Assembly (NCBI GenBank): GCA_000949895.1
Contig: JWIT01000012.1
Location: 94,374-158,373 of the forward strand
Direction: 5' to 3'
Length of the DNA: 64,000 bases
Source of the DNA: Agrobacterium arsenijevicii
GTDB taxonomy: Bacteria; Pseudomonadota; Alphaproteobacteria; Rhizobiales; Rhizobiaceae
This document shows positions 30,376 to 37,287 of this stretch, piece by piece. Below the pieces are notes generated by a model, which saw only the letters and a program-made list of their open reading frames with translations, searched no databases and was not told the DNA's origin. The stretch's first letter is position 1. The number at the start of each line of letters is the position of its first letter. The position numbers and the translations under genes are program-made.

Positions 30376-30918
30376 TCAGGGCTCCTCTCCCGTCAGGCGC
30401 TTCCTTTTGCCCTTGGGGCGGAAATCGACCAGAAGCGACTTCAGTTCGATTTCCCGGACGCGCCTTGCTGCCTCGTCCGGGCGAACCCACTCCAAAAGGC
30501 GTTCGCCGCGCTCCTTGAAGCTCGTTTCCGCTCCCGTCACCTCGATCTGGAAAACATCGACGACGCAGGGCGCGACGTCACCATTGTCGAGCATCTTGAG
30601 ATAGGTGTAGCGGCCAACCGCGTCCTTTCTCACCCGGCCGCGCACGCCGGCCTCCTCCCACGCCTCGATCACGGCTGCCTCATGCGGCTTCTTGCGTTTC
30701 ATCGGCCAGCCGCGCGGAATGATCCAGCGCCCACTCATGCGCGAGGTGACGACGAGGACTTCGATGTCTTCGCCGTTGCCGGCATAACGGAAGCAGAGGG
30801 CGGCATATTGCTGCCGGAAAGCGCCGGTGAACAGCTTCTCGGGAACTGCAGCGAGCTGCTGGAGCAATGTCAGGGAGCGGGCCGGACGGGCTTTCCGGCG
30901 TTTCTTCGTGAATTTCAT
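30376..30918 (-). CDS. Nudix hydrolase
   Basis: A 180-aa Nudix protein with a Nudix box at about residues 70-92 (GWPMKRKKPHEAAVIEAWEEAG). The metal-binding EAWEEAG part is kept, but the Arg usually seen in REUxEE is Ile here. The short form and basic tail resemble the diphosphoinositol polyphosphate phosphohydrolase-like group. It would cleave a nucleoside-diphosphate-linked compound. It converges with the RND gene at a 22-base gap, and its start faces the phosphate operon. The substrate is unknown. Confidence 0.82.
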   Translation of the reverse strand: MKFTKKRRKARPARSLTLLQQLAAVPEKLFTGAFRQQYAALCFRYAGNGEDIEVLVVTSRMSGRWIIPRGWPMKRKKPHEAAVIEAWEEAGVRGRVRKDAVGRYTYLKMLDNGDVAPCVVDVFQIEVTGAETSFKERGERLLEWVRPDEAARRVREIELKSLLVDFRPKGKRKRLTGEEP

Positions 30919-30970
30919 ATCCGTTGATAGTGCTTATTTTGCGGGTTGCATCAATGCCCCGCGTGCATTT

Positions 30971-30988
30971 ATGACAGTTTTATGACAA
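30971..30988 (-). promoter_or_regulatory. Pho box upstream of DUF47-pit
   Basis: On the minus strand this reads TTGTCATAAAACTGTCAT, matching 17 of 18 positions of the PhoB-box consensus, with two TGTCAT half sites one helical turn apart. It lies 44-61 bases before the DUF47 start codon. In Sinorhizobium meliloti the equivalent orfA-pit operon is repressed by PhoB under phosphate starvation, so repression is the expected role. The same site could also act on the Nudix gene transcribed the other way. Confidence 0.8.
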
Positions 30989-31031
30989 TCACCCCCCACA
31001 ACTAATAAAGCGCCATTGAGGGCCAATTCGC

Positions 31032-31676
31032 ATGATGAGCATTTTTCGCAAGCTGATGCCGCGCGAGGACCGTTTCTTCGACCTGTTTAGCAAACATTCG
31101 GAAACCGTCGTCAAAGCCGCCGCAGCTCTGGACCAACTTCTAAGCGGCATCGACGTCGAGAAGAACTGCGACCTTATCGTCGCTCTCGAACATCAGGCGG
31201 ACGATATTACCCGCGATGTGCTGCTTGCGGTGCGCCGCAGCTTCATAACGCCCTTCGATCGTGGCGATATCAAGGACCTCATCCAGTCCATGGATGACGC
31301 CATCGACATGATGCACAAGACCGTAAAGACCATCCGCCTGTTCGAGCAGACGGAGTTCGACCCGCTGATGCGCGAAATGGGCCATGAGATCGTCCGTGCG
31401 GCAAACCTCGTCGCCGAAGCCCTCCCGCTTCTGGAAAAAGTCGGCACCAATGCGCAGCGCCTGTCTGTCATTGCCGAAGAGGTCACCCGTGTCGAAGGCC
31501 ACTCCGACGAACTTCATGACCAGGGCCTCAAGGACCTGTTCCGGCGTCACGGCGCCGCCGGCAATGCCATGGCCTACATGATCGGCAGCGAGATCTACGG
31601 CGAACTCGAAAAGGTCGTCGACCGCTTCGAGGACGTGGCGAACGAGATCAGCGGCATCGTTATCGAGAACGTCTGA
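31032..31676 (+). CDS. DUF47 (PhoU-related) Pit accessory protein
   Basis: A 214-aa all-helical cytoplasmic protein of the DUF47/PhoU-like family. Features such as FFDLFSKHSETVVKAA, EHQADDITRDV and PFDRGDIKDLIQSMDDAID match the family blocks. The TGA shares a base with the ATG of the transporter gene. In rhizobia this is the orfA partner of pit, probably modulating phosphate uptake. Confidence 0.92.
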   Translation: MMSIFRKLMPREDRFFDLFSKHSETVVKAAAALDQLLSGIDVEKNCDLIVALEHQADDITRDVLLAVRRSFITPFDRGDIKDLIQSMDDAIDMMHKTVKTIRLFEQTEFDPLMREMGHEIVRAANLVAEALPLLEKVGTNAQRLSVIAEEVTRVEGHSDELHDQGLKDLFRRHGAAGNAMAYMIGSEIYGELEKVVDRFEDVANEISGIVIENV

Positions 31677-32680
31677 TGGATGTCGCGCTTGCACTGCCAC
31701 TGCTTGTCGGCCTCATCGCCATCGCGCTGTTCTTCGATTTCCTGAACGGTCTGCACGACGCCGCAAATTCCATCGCCACCATCGTCTCCACCCGCGTGTT
31801 GCGCCCGCAATATGCGGTGGCATGGGCGGCCTTCTTCAATTTCATCGCCTTCCTGTTCTTCGGCCTGCATGTGGCCGAAACGCTCGGCACAGGCATCATC
31901 GATCCGGCCATCGTTTCCCCGCAGGTCATCTTCGCGGCATTGATGGGCGCCATCGTCTGGAACATCGTCACCTGGATCTTCGGCATTCCCTCCAGCTCGT
32001 CGCATGCGCTGATCGGCGGTCTCGTCGGTGCGGGATTTGCGAAAGTCGGTTTCAATTCCATCGTCTGGTCGGGTCTTCTGAAAACCGTGGGCGCAATCTT
32101 CATGTCACCGGCAATCGGCTTTTTCCTCGCGCTGCTCTTGGTGCTGGCCGTCTCCTGGCTGTTCGTGCGCCAGACACCCTTTGCGGTGGACCGCACCTTC
32201 CGCATCATGCAGTTCATTTCCGCCTCGCTCTATTCGCTAGGCCATGGCGGCAATGATGCGCAGAAGACCATGGGCATCATCGCCGTGCTGCTCTTCAGCC
32301 AGGGGCATCTCGGGGAAAGCTTCTATGTGCCGTTCTGGGTGGTCATCTCGTGCCAGTCGGCCATGGCGCTCGGCACGCTGTTCGGTGGCTGGCGGATCGT
32401 GCATACCATGGGGTCGAAAATCACCCGGCTTAACCCGATGCAGGGATTCTGCGCCGAAACCGGTGGAGCGCTGACTTTGTTCGGCGCGACATGGCTCGGC
32501 ATTCCGGTATCGACAACCCATACGATCACGGGCGCCATCATCGGCGTCGGTGCTGCCCGCCGCGTCTCGGCAGTGCGCTGGGGCCTTGCCGGCAACATCG
32601 TCATTGCCTGGGTCGTAACCATGCCGGCCGCCGCCCTCATATCCGCAGCCGTCTATGGCCTGACGTCGCTGTTCGGCTGA
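31676..32680 (+). CDS. pit: Low-affinity inorganic phosphate transporter
   Basis: A 334-aa Pit-family permease with about ten membrane spans. Both family repeats are visible: FFDFLNGLHDAANSIATIV at about residue 18 and the GHGGNDAQKTMGII signature at about residue 190. It imports metal-phosphate with protons when phosphate is plentiful. It is translationally coupled to the DUF47 gene and controlled by the Pho box upstream of that gene. Confidence 0.94.
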   Translation: MDVALALPLLVGLIAIALFFDFLNGLHDAANSIATIVSTRVLRPQYAVAWAAFFNFIAFLFFGLHVAETLGTGIIDPAIVSPQVIFAALMGAIVWNIVTWIFGIPSSSSHALIGGLVGAGFAKVGFNSIVWSGLLKTVGAIFMSPAIGFFLALLLVLAVSWLFVRQTPFAVDRTFRIMQFISASLYSLGHGGNDAQKTMGIIAVLLFSQGHLGESFYVPFWVVISCQSAMALGTLFGGWRIVHTMGSKITRLNPMQGFCAETGGALTLFGATWLGIPVSTTHTITGAIIGVGAARRVSAVRWGLAGNIVIAWVVTMPAAALISAAVYGLTSLFG

Positions 32681-32777
32681 TACCCCGACCGCACTCGATT
32701 TGCCTCACCTCCCGGAACAAAAGCCTGCCCATGGCTGTTTGATCCGGGAGACATTGGCGACGAGGCGGATCGCGATC

Positions 32778-33569
32778 ATGGCACGGCAGGTTTTCTGGAA
32801 GGGCTATCTGAAGCTGTCGCTGGTAACGGCTGCCGTTTCGCTGACGCCCGCCACCACCGAAAGCAACAAATACCGGTTCCACATTCTCAACCGCAAAACC
32901 GGCAATCGTGTCGAAAGCCGTTATGTCGACAGCGTCACCCACAGGCCGGTGACTGCCAAAAATCAGGTGAAGGGTTTTCCCCTCGCCGAGGACGATTATG
33001 TGCTGCTGGAGGATGACGAGATCGATGCGGTCGCGCTGGAAAGCACCCGCACCATCGATATCAAGACCTTCGTTCCCACCGGTTCCATCGACTGGATCTG
33101 GTACGATCGCCCGCACTTCCTGCGCCCGGAAGACAAGATCGGCACAGAGGCTTTCAGCGTCATTCGCGAAGCCATGCGGGCGAACGGTGTTTTCGGCATC
33201 GCGCGGCTGGTTCTCTACCGTCACGAAAGAGCCGTGCTGCTGGAACCATCAGGCAAGGGCATCATCCTGTGGACGCTGCATTATGGCGAGGAGGTGCGCG
33301 AGAGCATCGACGCGCTGGACCCGCAGATGAAGATCGACAAGCCGCTTCTGGAGGCCATGGAAAAACGCATCGGCAAACAGATGACAACGTGGAAACCGGC
33401 TCTGGTGCTGGATCCCATCCAGAAAAAGATCAGCGCCCTGCTGAAAACCAAGAGCAAGGCCGTGCCTTCCCCGGAAAAGAAAACCGGCACGAAAGCCCGC
33501 ACCGGCGGCAATGTCATCAACATCATGGATGCCCTGAAGAAAAGCCTTGCCGCCGACAAACGACGCTAG
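32778..33569 (+). CDS. ku: Ku protein (non-homologous end joining)
   Basis: A 263-aa bacterial Ku. The conserved core starts WKGYLKLSLVTAAVSL and continues through NRKTGNRVESRYVD and FLRPEDK, forming the DNA-end-encircling beta-barrel homodimer. The basic C-terminus (KKTGTKARTGG) is the LigD-interacting tail. The ATG at 32778 begins the conserved MARQVFWKG; upstream in-frame sequence is not conserved. It is transcribed toward the ligD gene on the opposite strand, with a second ku beyond it. Confidence 0.93.
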   Translation: MARQVFWKGYLKLSLVTAAVSLTPATTESNKYRFHILNRKTGNRVESRYVDSVTHRPVTAKNQVKGFPLAEDDYVLLEDDEIDAVALESTRTIDIKTFVPTGSIDWIWYDRPHFLRPEDKIGTEAFSVIREAMRANGVFGIARLVLYRHERAVLLEPSGKGIILWTLHYGEEVRESIDALDPQMKIDKPLLEAMEKRIGKQMTTWKPALVLDPIQKKISALLKTKSKAVPSPEKKTGTKARTGGNVINIMDALKKSLAADKRR

Positions 33570-33630
33570 AGTATTCGCAGGAAAAGCGGACCCCGGTTTT
33601 CCGTCCGCAGAATTCGACAAAACGCTCTAA
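33566..33630. repeat. Rhizobial palindromic repeat element
   Basis: A roughly 65-base imperfect palindrome between the convergent ku and ligD genes. Outer arms CTAGAGT and GCTCTAA enclose GCAGGAAAAGCGGAC and GGTTTTCCGTCCGCAGAA, whose centre forms a GCGGAC/GTCCGC hairpin. The GAGnATTnnnAGGAAAAG...GGTTTTCCG layout matches a family of dispersed palindromes common in Rhizobiaceae. It may also act as a terminator for both genes. Confidence 0.65.
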
Positions 33631-33634
33631 CGGT

Positions 33635-36127
33635 TCAGCGACCTTTTTTCGACAGCGGCCGGGCCGCAGCGAAAAAGCCCTCCCACGGCTCTTTCTTCAA
33701 AGCGGAAAGGCGTGCGCCGATATTGTTGACGGTGAAATGCGCGGGGCCGATCTCTTCCGACAGCTCGTCCCATTCGAGCGGTGCGGAAATGGCGGCTCCC
33801 TGCCGGGCGCGGGTCGAATAGGGTGCGACCGCCGTATTGCCCCTGCCATTGCGCAGATAATCGATGAAGATGCGGCCGGTCCGCTTCGATTTCGTCGCCA
33901 CCGCCAGATATTTGTCCGGCTCGGCCTTGGCCATGTCGTCCGCCATCGCTTTTGCAAAAGCCTTCACGATTGGCCAGCCGGCATCAGGCCTTAGAGGCGC
34001 AACCACATGAAAGCCCTTGCCGCCTGAGGTTTTCACGAAAGCCGCAAGCCCGGCATCTTCGAAACGCCGTTTCAGTTCCAGCGCCGCACCGATGACATCC
34101 GACCATTCGACCCCGTCGTCGGGATCGATATCCATGGTGATCATATCGGGTTTTTCCCAATTGTCGGTCATCGCACCCCATGGGTGAATTTCAAGCGCTG
34201 CGGATTGCACCAGCGCCATCATACCGTCGAAATCGGTAATCCGGAGCAGCGGTTCACCGCCCTTGTCCTTCAGATCGACTATCTGCTCCACAGCCTTGTT
34301 GATGCCGCGCCAGGCGTGTTTCTGGAAGAAACGTGGGCCTTCGATGCCTTCCGGGCAGCGCAGCAGCGCCAGTGGCCGGTTGACGACAAAGGGAGCCATA
34401 AAGGACCAGACCTGCGCATAATAATCGGCCAGCCCCTGCTTGGTCACGCCGTCCTTCGGCCAGTAGAGGCGGTCCGGATGGGTGAACTTGATCTTGCTCT
34501 GCGCTGCCTTGGTTTCGGACACAGTTTTTTCCTCGCGTTCGATTTCAACCGCCGGCTTGTCTTCCCGCAGGCCTTGGAAGGAAGCATGGCGCAGAATGCC
34601 ATCCGCCGACCAGGCACGGAACTCCACTTCGGCCACCAGCTCCGGCTTGACGAAATTGAGGTCGCGGCGGGCAAGTGCCGTGAGTTTTTCGCCGAAGGGG
34701 CTTTCCCTGCTTTCCTGCGGCTTCAGGCGGCCGAGCAGCATTTCGGCAATATCAGCAGTAAAGCCGGTGCCGACGCGGCCGACATGACGCAACCTGCCAT
34801 CCTCGTAAACGCCCAGCGCCAGCGAGCCGATGGCATGTTCTGAGGTGGAGGACAGCGTGTAACCGCCGATGACGAATTCCTGCCGCATCGAACATTTGGA
34901 CTTCACCCAGTCCCCCTTGCGGCCAGAGGCATATTTGCTGTCCTTGACCTTGGAAATGACACCCTCAAGGCTGAGGCGGCAGGCGTGATCCAGCACAAGC
35001 GCGCCGTTTTCCTCGAAATGCTGGCTGTAGCGGAGAAGTGGCTCGCCGGCGGGCAGCAGCTTTTCAAGCAGCGCCTTGCGGTCGGCCAGCGCCGCGCCGC
35101 GCAGGTCTGCGCCATCGAGATACAGAAGATCGAAGGCGTAAAAAACGAAGCGGTCACTGCGCCCATCGCTCAAGTCCTGCTGCAAGGCGGAAAAATCCGA
35201 AGCGCCGCTGTCCCGTTCCACCACGATTTCGCCGTCGATCAGCAGCGTTTCCGCTGGCAAGGCTTTCAGCGCTCCTGCCACGGCATCGCCGAACTTCTCG
35301 GTCCAGTCCAGCCCGCTGCGGGTCAGAAGCTGAAGTTTACCGTGATCGAGACGCGCCTGCAGCCGGTAGCCATCGAATTTGATTTCATGCAGCCAGCGCG
35401 AACCTTCAGGCGGCTTCGGTTTCAGCGTCGCGAGCTCCGGCGCTACGAAGGACGGCAACGCCTGTTTGCGCGCCCCTTTGGGCAAGGCATGCGCCTGTTT
35501 TTTGCCGGACGACGAGGCAACCGCCTTTTTCGATATAGACTTCGAATTCCAGGTGTCTTTCGGATTTGCCGCGACGTCCTCGACGCTGCGGCCAGTGGCT
35601 ACGGATTCCGGTCGCTCGTCCAGAATATCGGCGCCGCCATCGTGCCTCGCCTCCCCATCGTCGCCCTTGATCAGCAGCCAGTTCTCGCGGCTTTCACCGG
35701 GTTTTCCATGCATGCGCACAAGATGCCAGCGACCCCTCAGCTTTTCGCCTTCCAGCTCAAATTCGAGATGGCCCTTGCGATAACCCTTCTTCGCATCGCC
35801 AATCGGGTGCCATATGCCACGATCCCACAGAATGACGGTACCGCCGCCATATTGGCCTTTGGGGATCACGCCTTCGAAATCGCCGTAACTCAAGGGATGG
35901 TCCTCGACATGCACGGCAAGGCGCTTGTCCTCCGGATCAAGGCTCGGCCCACGCGTCACCGCCCAGCTTTTCAGCACGCCATCCATCTCCAGCCGGAAAT
36001 CATAATGCAGCCGGCGAGCATCGTGTTTCTGCACCACGAAGCTCGATCCCTGCCCATCGGTCTTGTCGCCTTTCGGCTCCGGCGTTTTATCGAAACTGCG
36101 TTTGGCGTTATAGGTCTGCAAGCCCAT
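33635..36127 (-). CDS. ligD: ATP-dependent DNA ligase D (phosphoesterase-ligase-polymerase)
   Basis: An 830-aa NHEJ enzyme with all three activities. Residues 1-160 are the 3'-phosphoesterase (QKHDARRLHYDFRLEMDGVLKSWA, with His and Asp ligands). Residues about 215-510 are the ligase, with adenylated Lys in EIKFDGYR at about residue 249. Residues about 540-820 are the primase-polymerase with catalytic DIDPDDG at about residue 667. The start sits three bases after the ku stop, making a ku-ligD operon. It repairs double-strand breaks with end processing. Confidence 0.95.
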   Translation of the reverse strand: MGLQTYNAKRSFDKTPEPKGDKTDGQGSSFVVQKHDARRLHYDFRLEMDGVLKSWAVTRGPSLDPEDKRLAVHVEDHPLSYGDFEGVIPKGQYGGGTVILWDRGIWHPIGDAKKGYRKGHLEFELEGEKLRGRWHLVRMHGKPGESRENWLLIKGDDGEARHDGGADILDERPESVATGRSVEDVAANPKDTWNSKSISKKAVASSSGKKQAHALPKGARKQALPSFVAPELATLKPKPPEGSRWLHEIKFDGYRLQARLDHGKLQLLTRSGLDWTEKFGDAVAGALKALPAETLLIDGEIVVERDSGASDFSALQQDLSDGRSDRFVFYAFDLLYLDGADLRGAALADRKALLEKLLPAGEPLLRYSQHFEENGALVLDHACRLSLEGVISKVKDSKYASGRKGDWVKSKCSMRQEFVIGGYTLSSTSEHAIGSLALGVYEDGRLRHVGRVGTGFTADIAEMLLGRLKPQESRESPFGEKLTALARRDLNFVKPELVAEVEFRAWSADGILRHASFQGLREDKPAVEIEREEKTVSETKAAQSKIKFTHPDRLYWPKDGVTKQGLADYYAQVWSFMAPFVVNRPLALLRCPEGIEGPRFFQKHAWRGINKAVEQIVDLKDKGGEPLLRITDFDGMMALVQSAALEIHPWGAMTDNWEKPDMITMDIDPDDGVEWSDVIGAALELKRRFEDAGLAAFVKTSGGKGFHVVAPLRPDAGWPIVKAFAKAMADDMAKAEPDKYLAVATKSKRTGRIFIDYLRNGRGNTAVAPYSTRARQGAAISAPLEWDELSEEIGPAHFTVNNIGARLSALKKEPWEGFFAAARPLSKKGR

Positions 36128-36130
36128 GGG

Positions 36131-36961
36131 TCAGCTCGCTTCGCGGGAGGATTTGCGTCCTGCACCGGTGGTGGATTTCCCGCCATCGCCGGCACCGGCA
36201 CTGCGGCGCAGCGCCTCTTTGAGATCGATGATGTTATCTTGCTTGCGCGGCGGCTGTTTGCTGATTTCCCGACCCTCGATCTTGGCTTTCACCAGTTCCG
36301 CCAGCGCATCATTGTAACGGTCGGTATATTCCGCCGGATCGAATGTGCCTGCCCGTTTTCCGATGATGTGGCCGGCGAGTTCCAGCATCTCCTCATCGAA
36401 CTGAATATCGGGAATGGACTTGAAGACGGTGGTTTGCGAGCGCACCTCATAGCCGAAATTCAGCGTCGTCGCGATGAGCGCCTTGCCGCTCGGCCGGATC
36501 AACACCACGCGGTTGCGGCGGAAAAGCACCGCCTCGGCAAGGGCTGCAACCTTCTCGTCCTCCATTGCTTTCGCCAGCAGCGTCAAGGTCTCCTCGCCGC
36601 CCTCCTGCGTTGGCGCAAGGTAATATGGCTTGTCGAAATATAGCTTGTCGATCTCATCGCAGCTCAAAAAATGCCTGATGCGAATAACCTTGTCATTTTC
36701 CGGCATCAGCGTTGCGATCTCGTCTCCCTCGATGACGACATGATCGCCGTTGTCGAGTTCGTATCCCTTGACCTGATCCTCGCGCTCGACAGCCTCACCG
36801 GTATCGCCATCGACATATTGCCGCTCGACCCGATGCCCGGTCTTGCGGTTGACGATGTTGAAGGAGATTTTCTCGGATGCGGTGAGCGCGGAATAAAGGC
36901 CGATTTCACAGCTGAAATCGGCAAATGCCAGATGGCCTTTCCAGCTTGCTCTCCGGTTCAT
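36131..36961 (-). CDS. ku: Ku protein (second copy, ligD operon)
   Basis: A 276-aa Ku with the core WKGHLAFADFSCEIGLYSAL, NRKTGHRVERQYVD and the LAPTQEGGEE segment. The C-terminal tail is Gly/Ser/Lys-rich. It is clearly different in sequence from the other ku in the window, so this is an old duplication rather than a recent one; rhizobia may form distinct Ku complexes. Its ATG overlaps the stop of an upstream 48-aa ORF (ATGA), and ligD follows after three bases. Confidence 0.93.
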   Translation of the reverse strand: MNRRASWKGHLAFADFSCEIGLYSALTASEKISFNIVNRKTGHRVERQYVDGDTGEAVEREDQVKGYELDNGDHVVIEGDEIATLMPENDKVIRIRHFLSCDEIDKLYFDKPYYLAPTQEGGEETLTLLAKAMEDEKVAALAEAVLFRRNRVVLIRPSGKALIATTLNFGYEVRSQTTVFKSIPDIQFDEEMLELAGHIIGKRAGTFDPAEYTDRYNDALAELVKAKIEGREISKQPPRKQDNIIDLKEALRRSAGAGDGGKSTTGAGRKSSREAS

Positions 36962-37104
36962 GATCGCCGTCCTTGATCGCTGTTGCGCAAGGAGCGCTCG
37001 TTACCCCGCGCGGCCTTCAGCTGTGCATCAAGCACCGGCATCAGCCGGTCGTAGGCATCGAGGGGCTTTACATCTCTGTCTGAACGTTCTGCCTGCCGTT
37101 TCAT
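36958..37104 (-). CDS. 48-aa small ORF coupled to ku, function unknown
   Basis: A short, highly charged open frame (MKRQAERSDRDVKPLDAYDR..., ending DQGRRS). GAGGG lies seven bases before its ATG, a strong ribosome site. Its TGA overlaps the ku ATG, so translation of ku is probably coupled to it. About a third of residues are Arg, Lys, Asp or Glu, and it shows no hydrophobic span. It could be a true NHEJ-associated peptide or a leader that sets ku translation. I recognise no family. Confidence 0.6.
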   Translation of the reverse strand: MKRQAERSDRDVKPLDAYDRLMPVLDAQLKAARGNERSLRNSDQGRRS

Positions 37105-37157
37105 GTCAAACCCTCAACCTGCGGGGCCAGCAGCACATAAGCTGTCCCGGACAGCCG

Positions 37158-37190
37158 AAAACGCTGTCCTTGCCATTGGCGAGGACAGCG
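37158..37190 (-). terminator. Intrinsic terminator after the GGDEF-EAL gene
   Basis: On the minus strand a 13-bp stem (CGCTGTCCTCGCC against GGCAAGGACAGCG, one mismatch) with a three-base loop is followed by TTTT. It lies 98 bases after the stop of the cyclic-di-GMP gene and separates it from the small-ORF/ku/ligD operon on the same strand. Confidence 0.65.
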
Positions 37191-37287
37191 CAGACGCGCC
37201 ACGCGCAACTCTAACGATTTGCGTTCGCTCTCGTTCCATTGACTATGGGAATGAAGGGCGACGGCGTCATGCCGCCGCACTCTTCTT

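Noticed and set aside
34985..36643. 552-aa open frame on the plus strand
   Set aside because: It crosses the ligD/ku junction antisense and has no homology that I can see.
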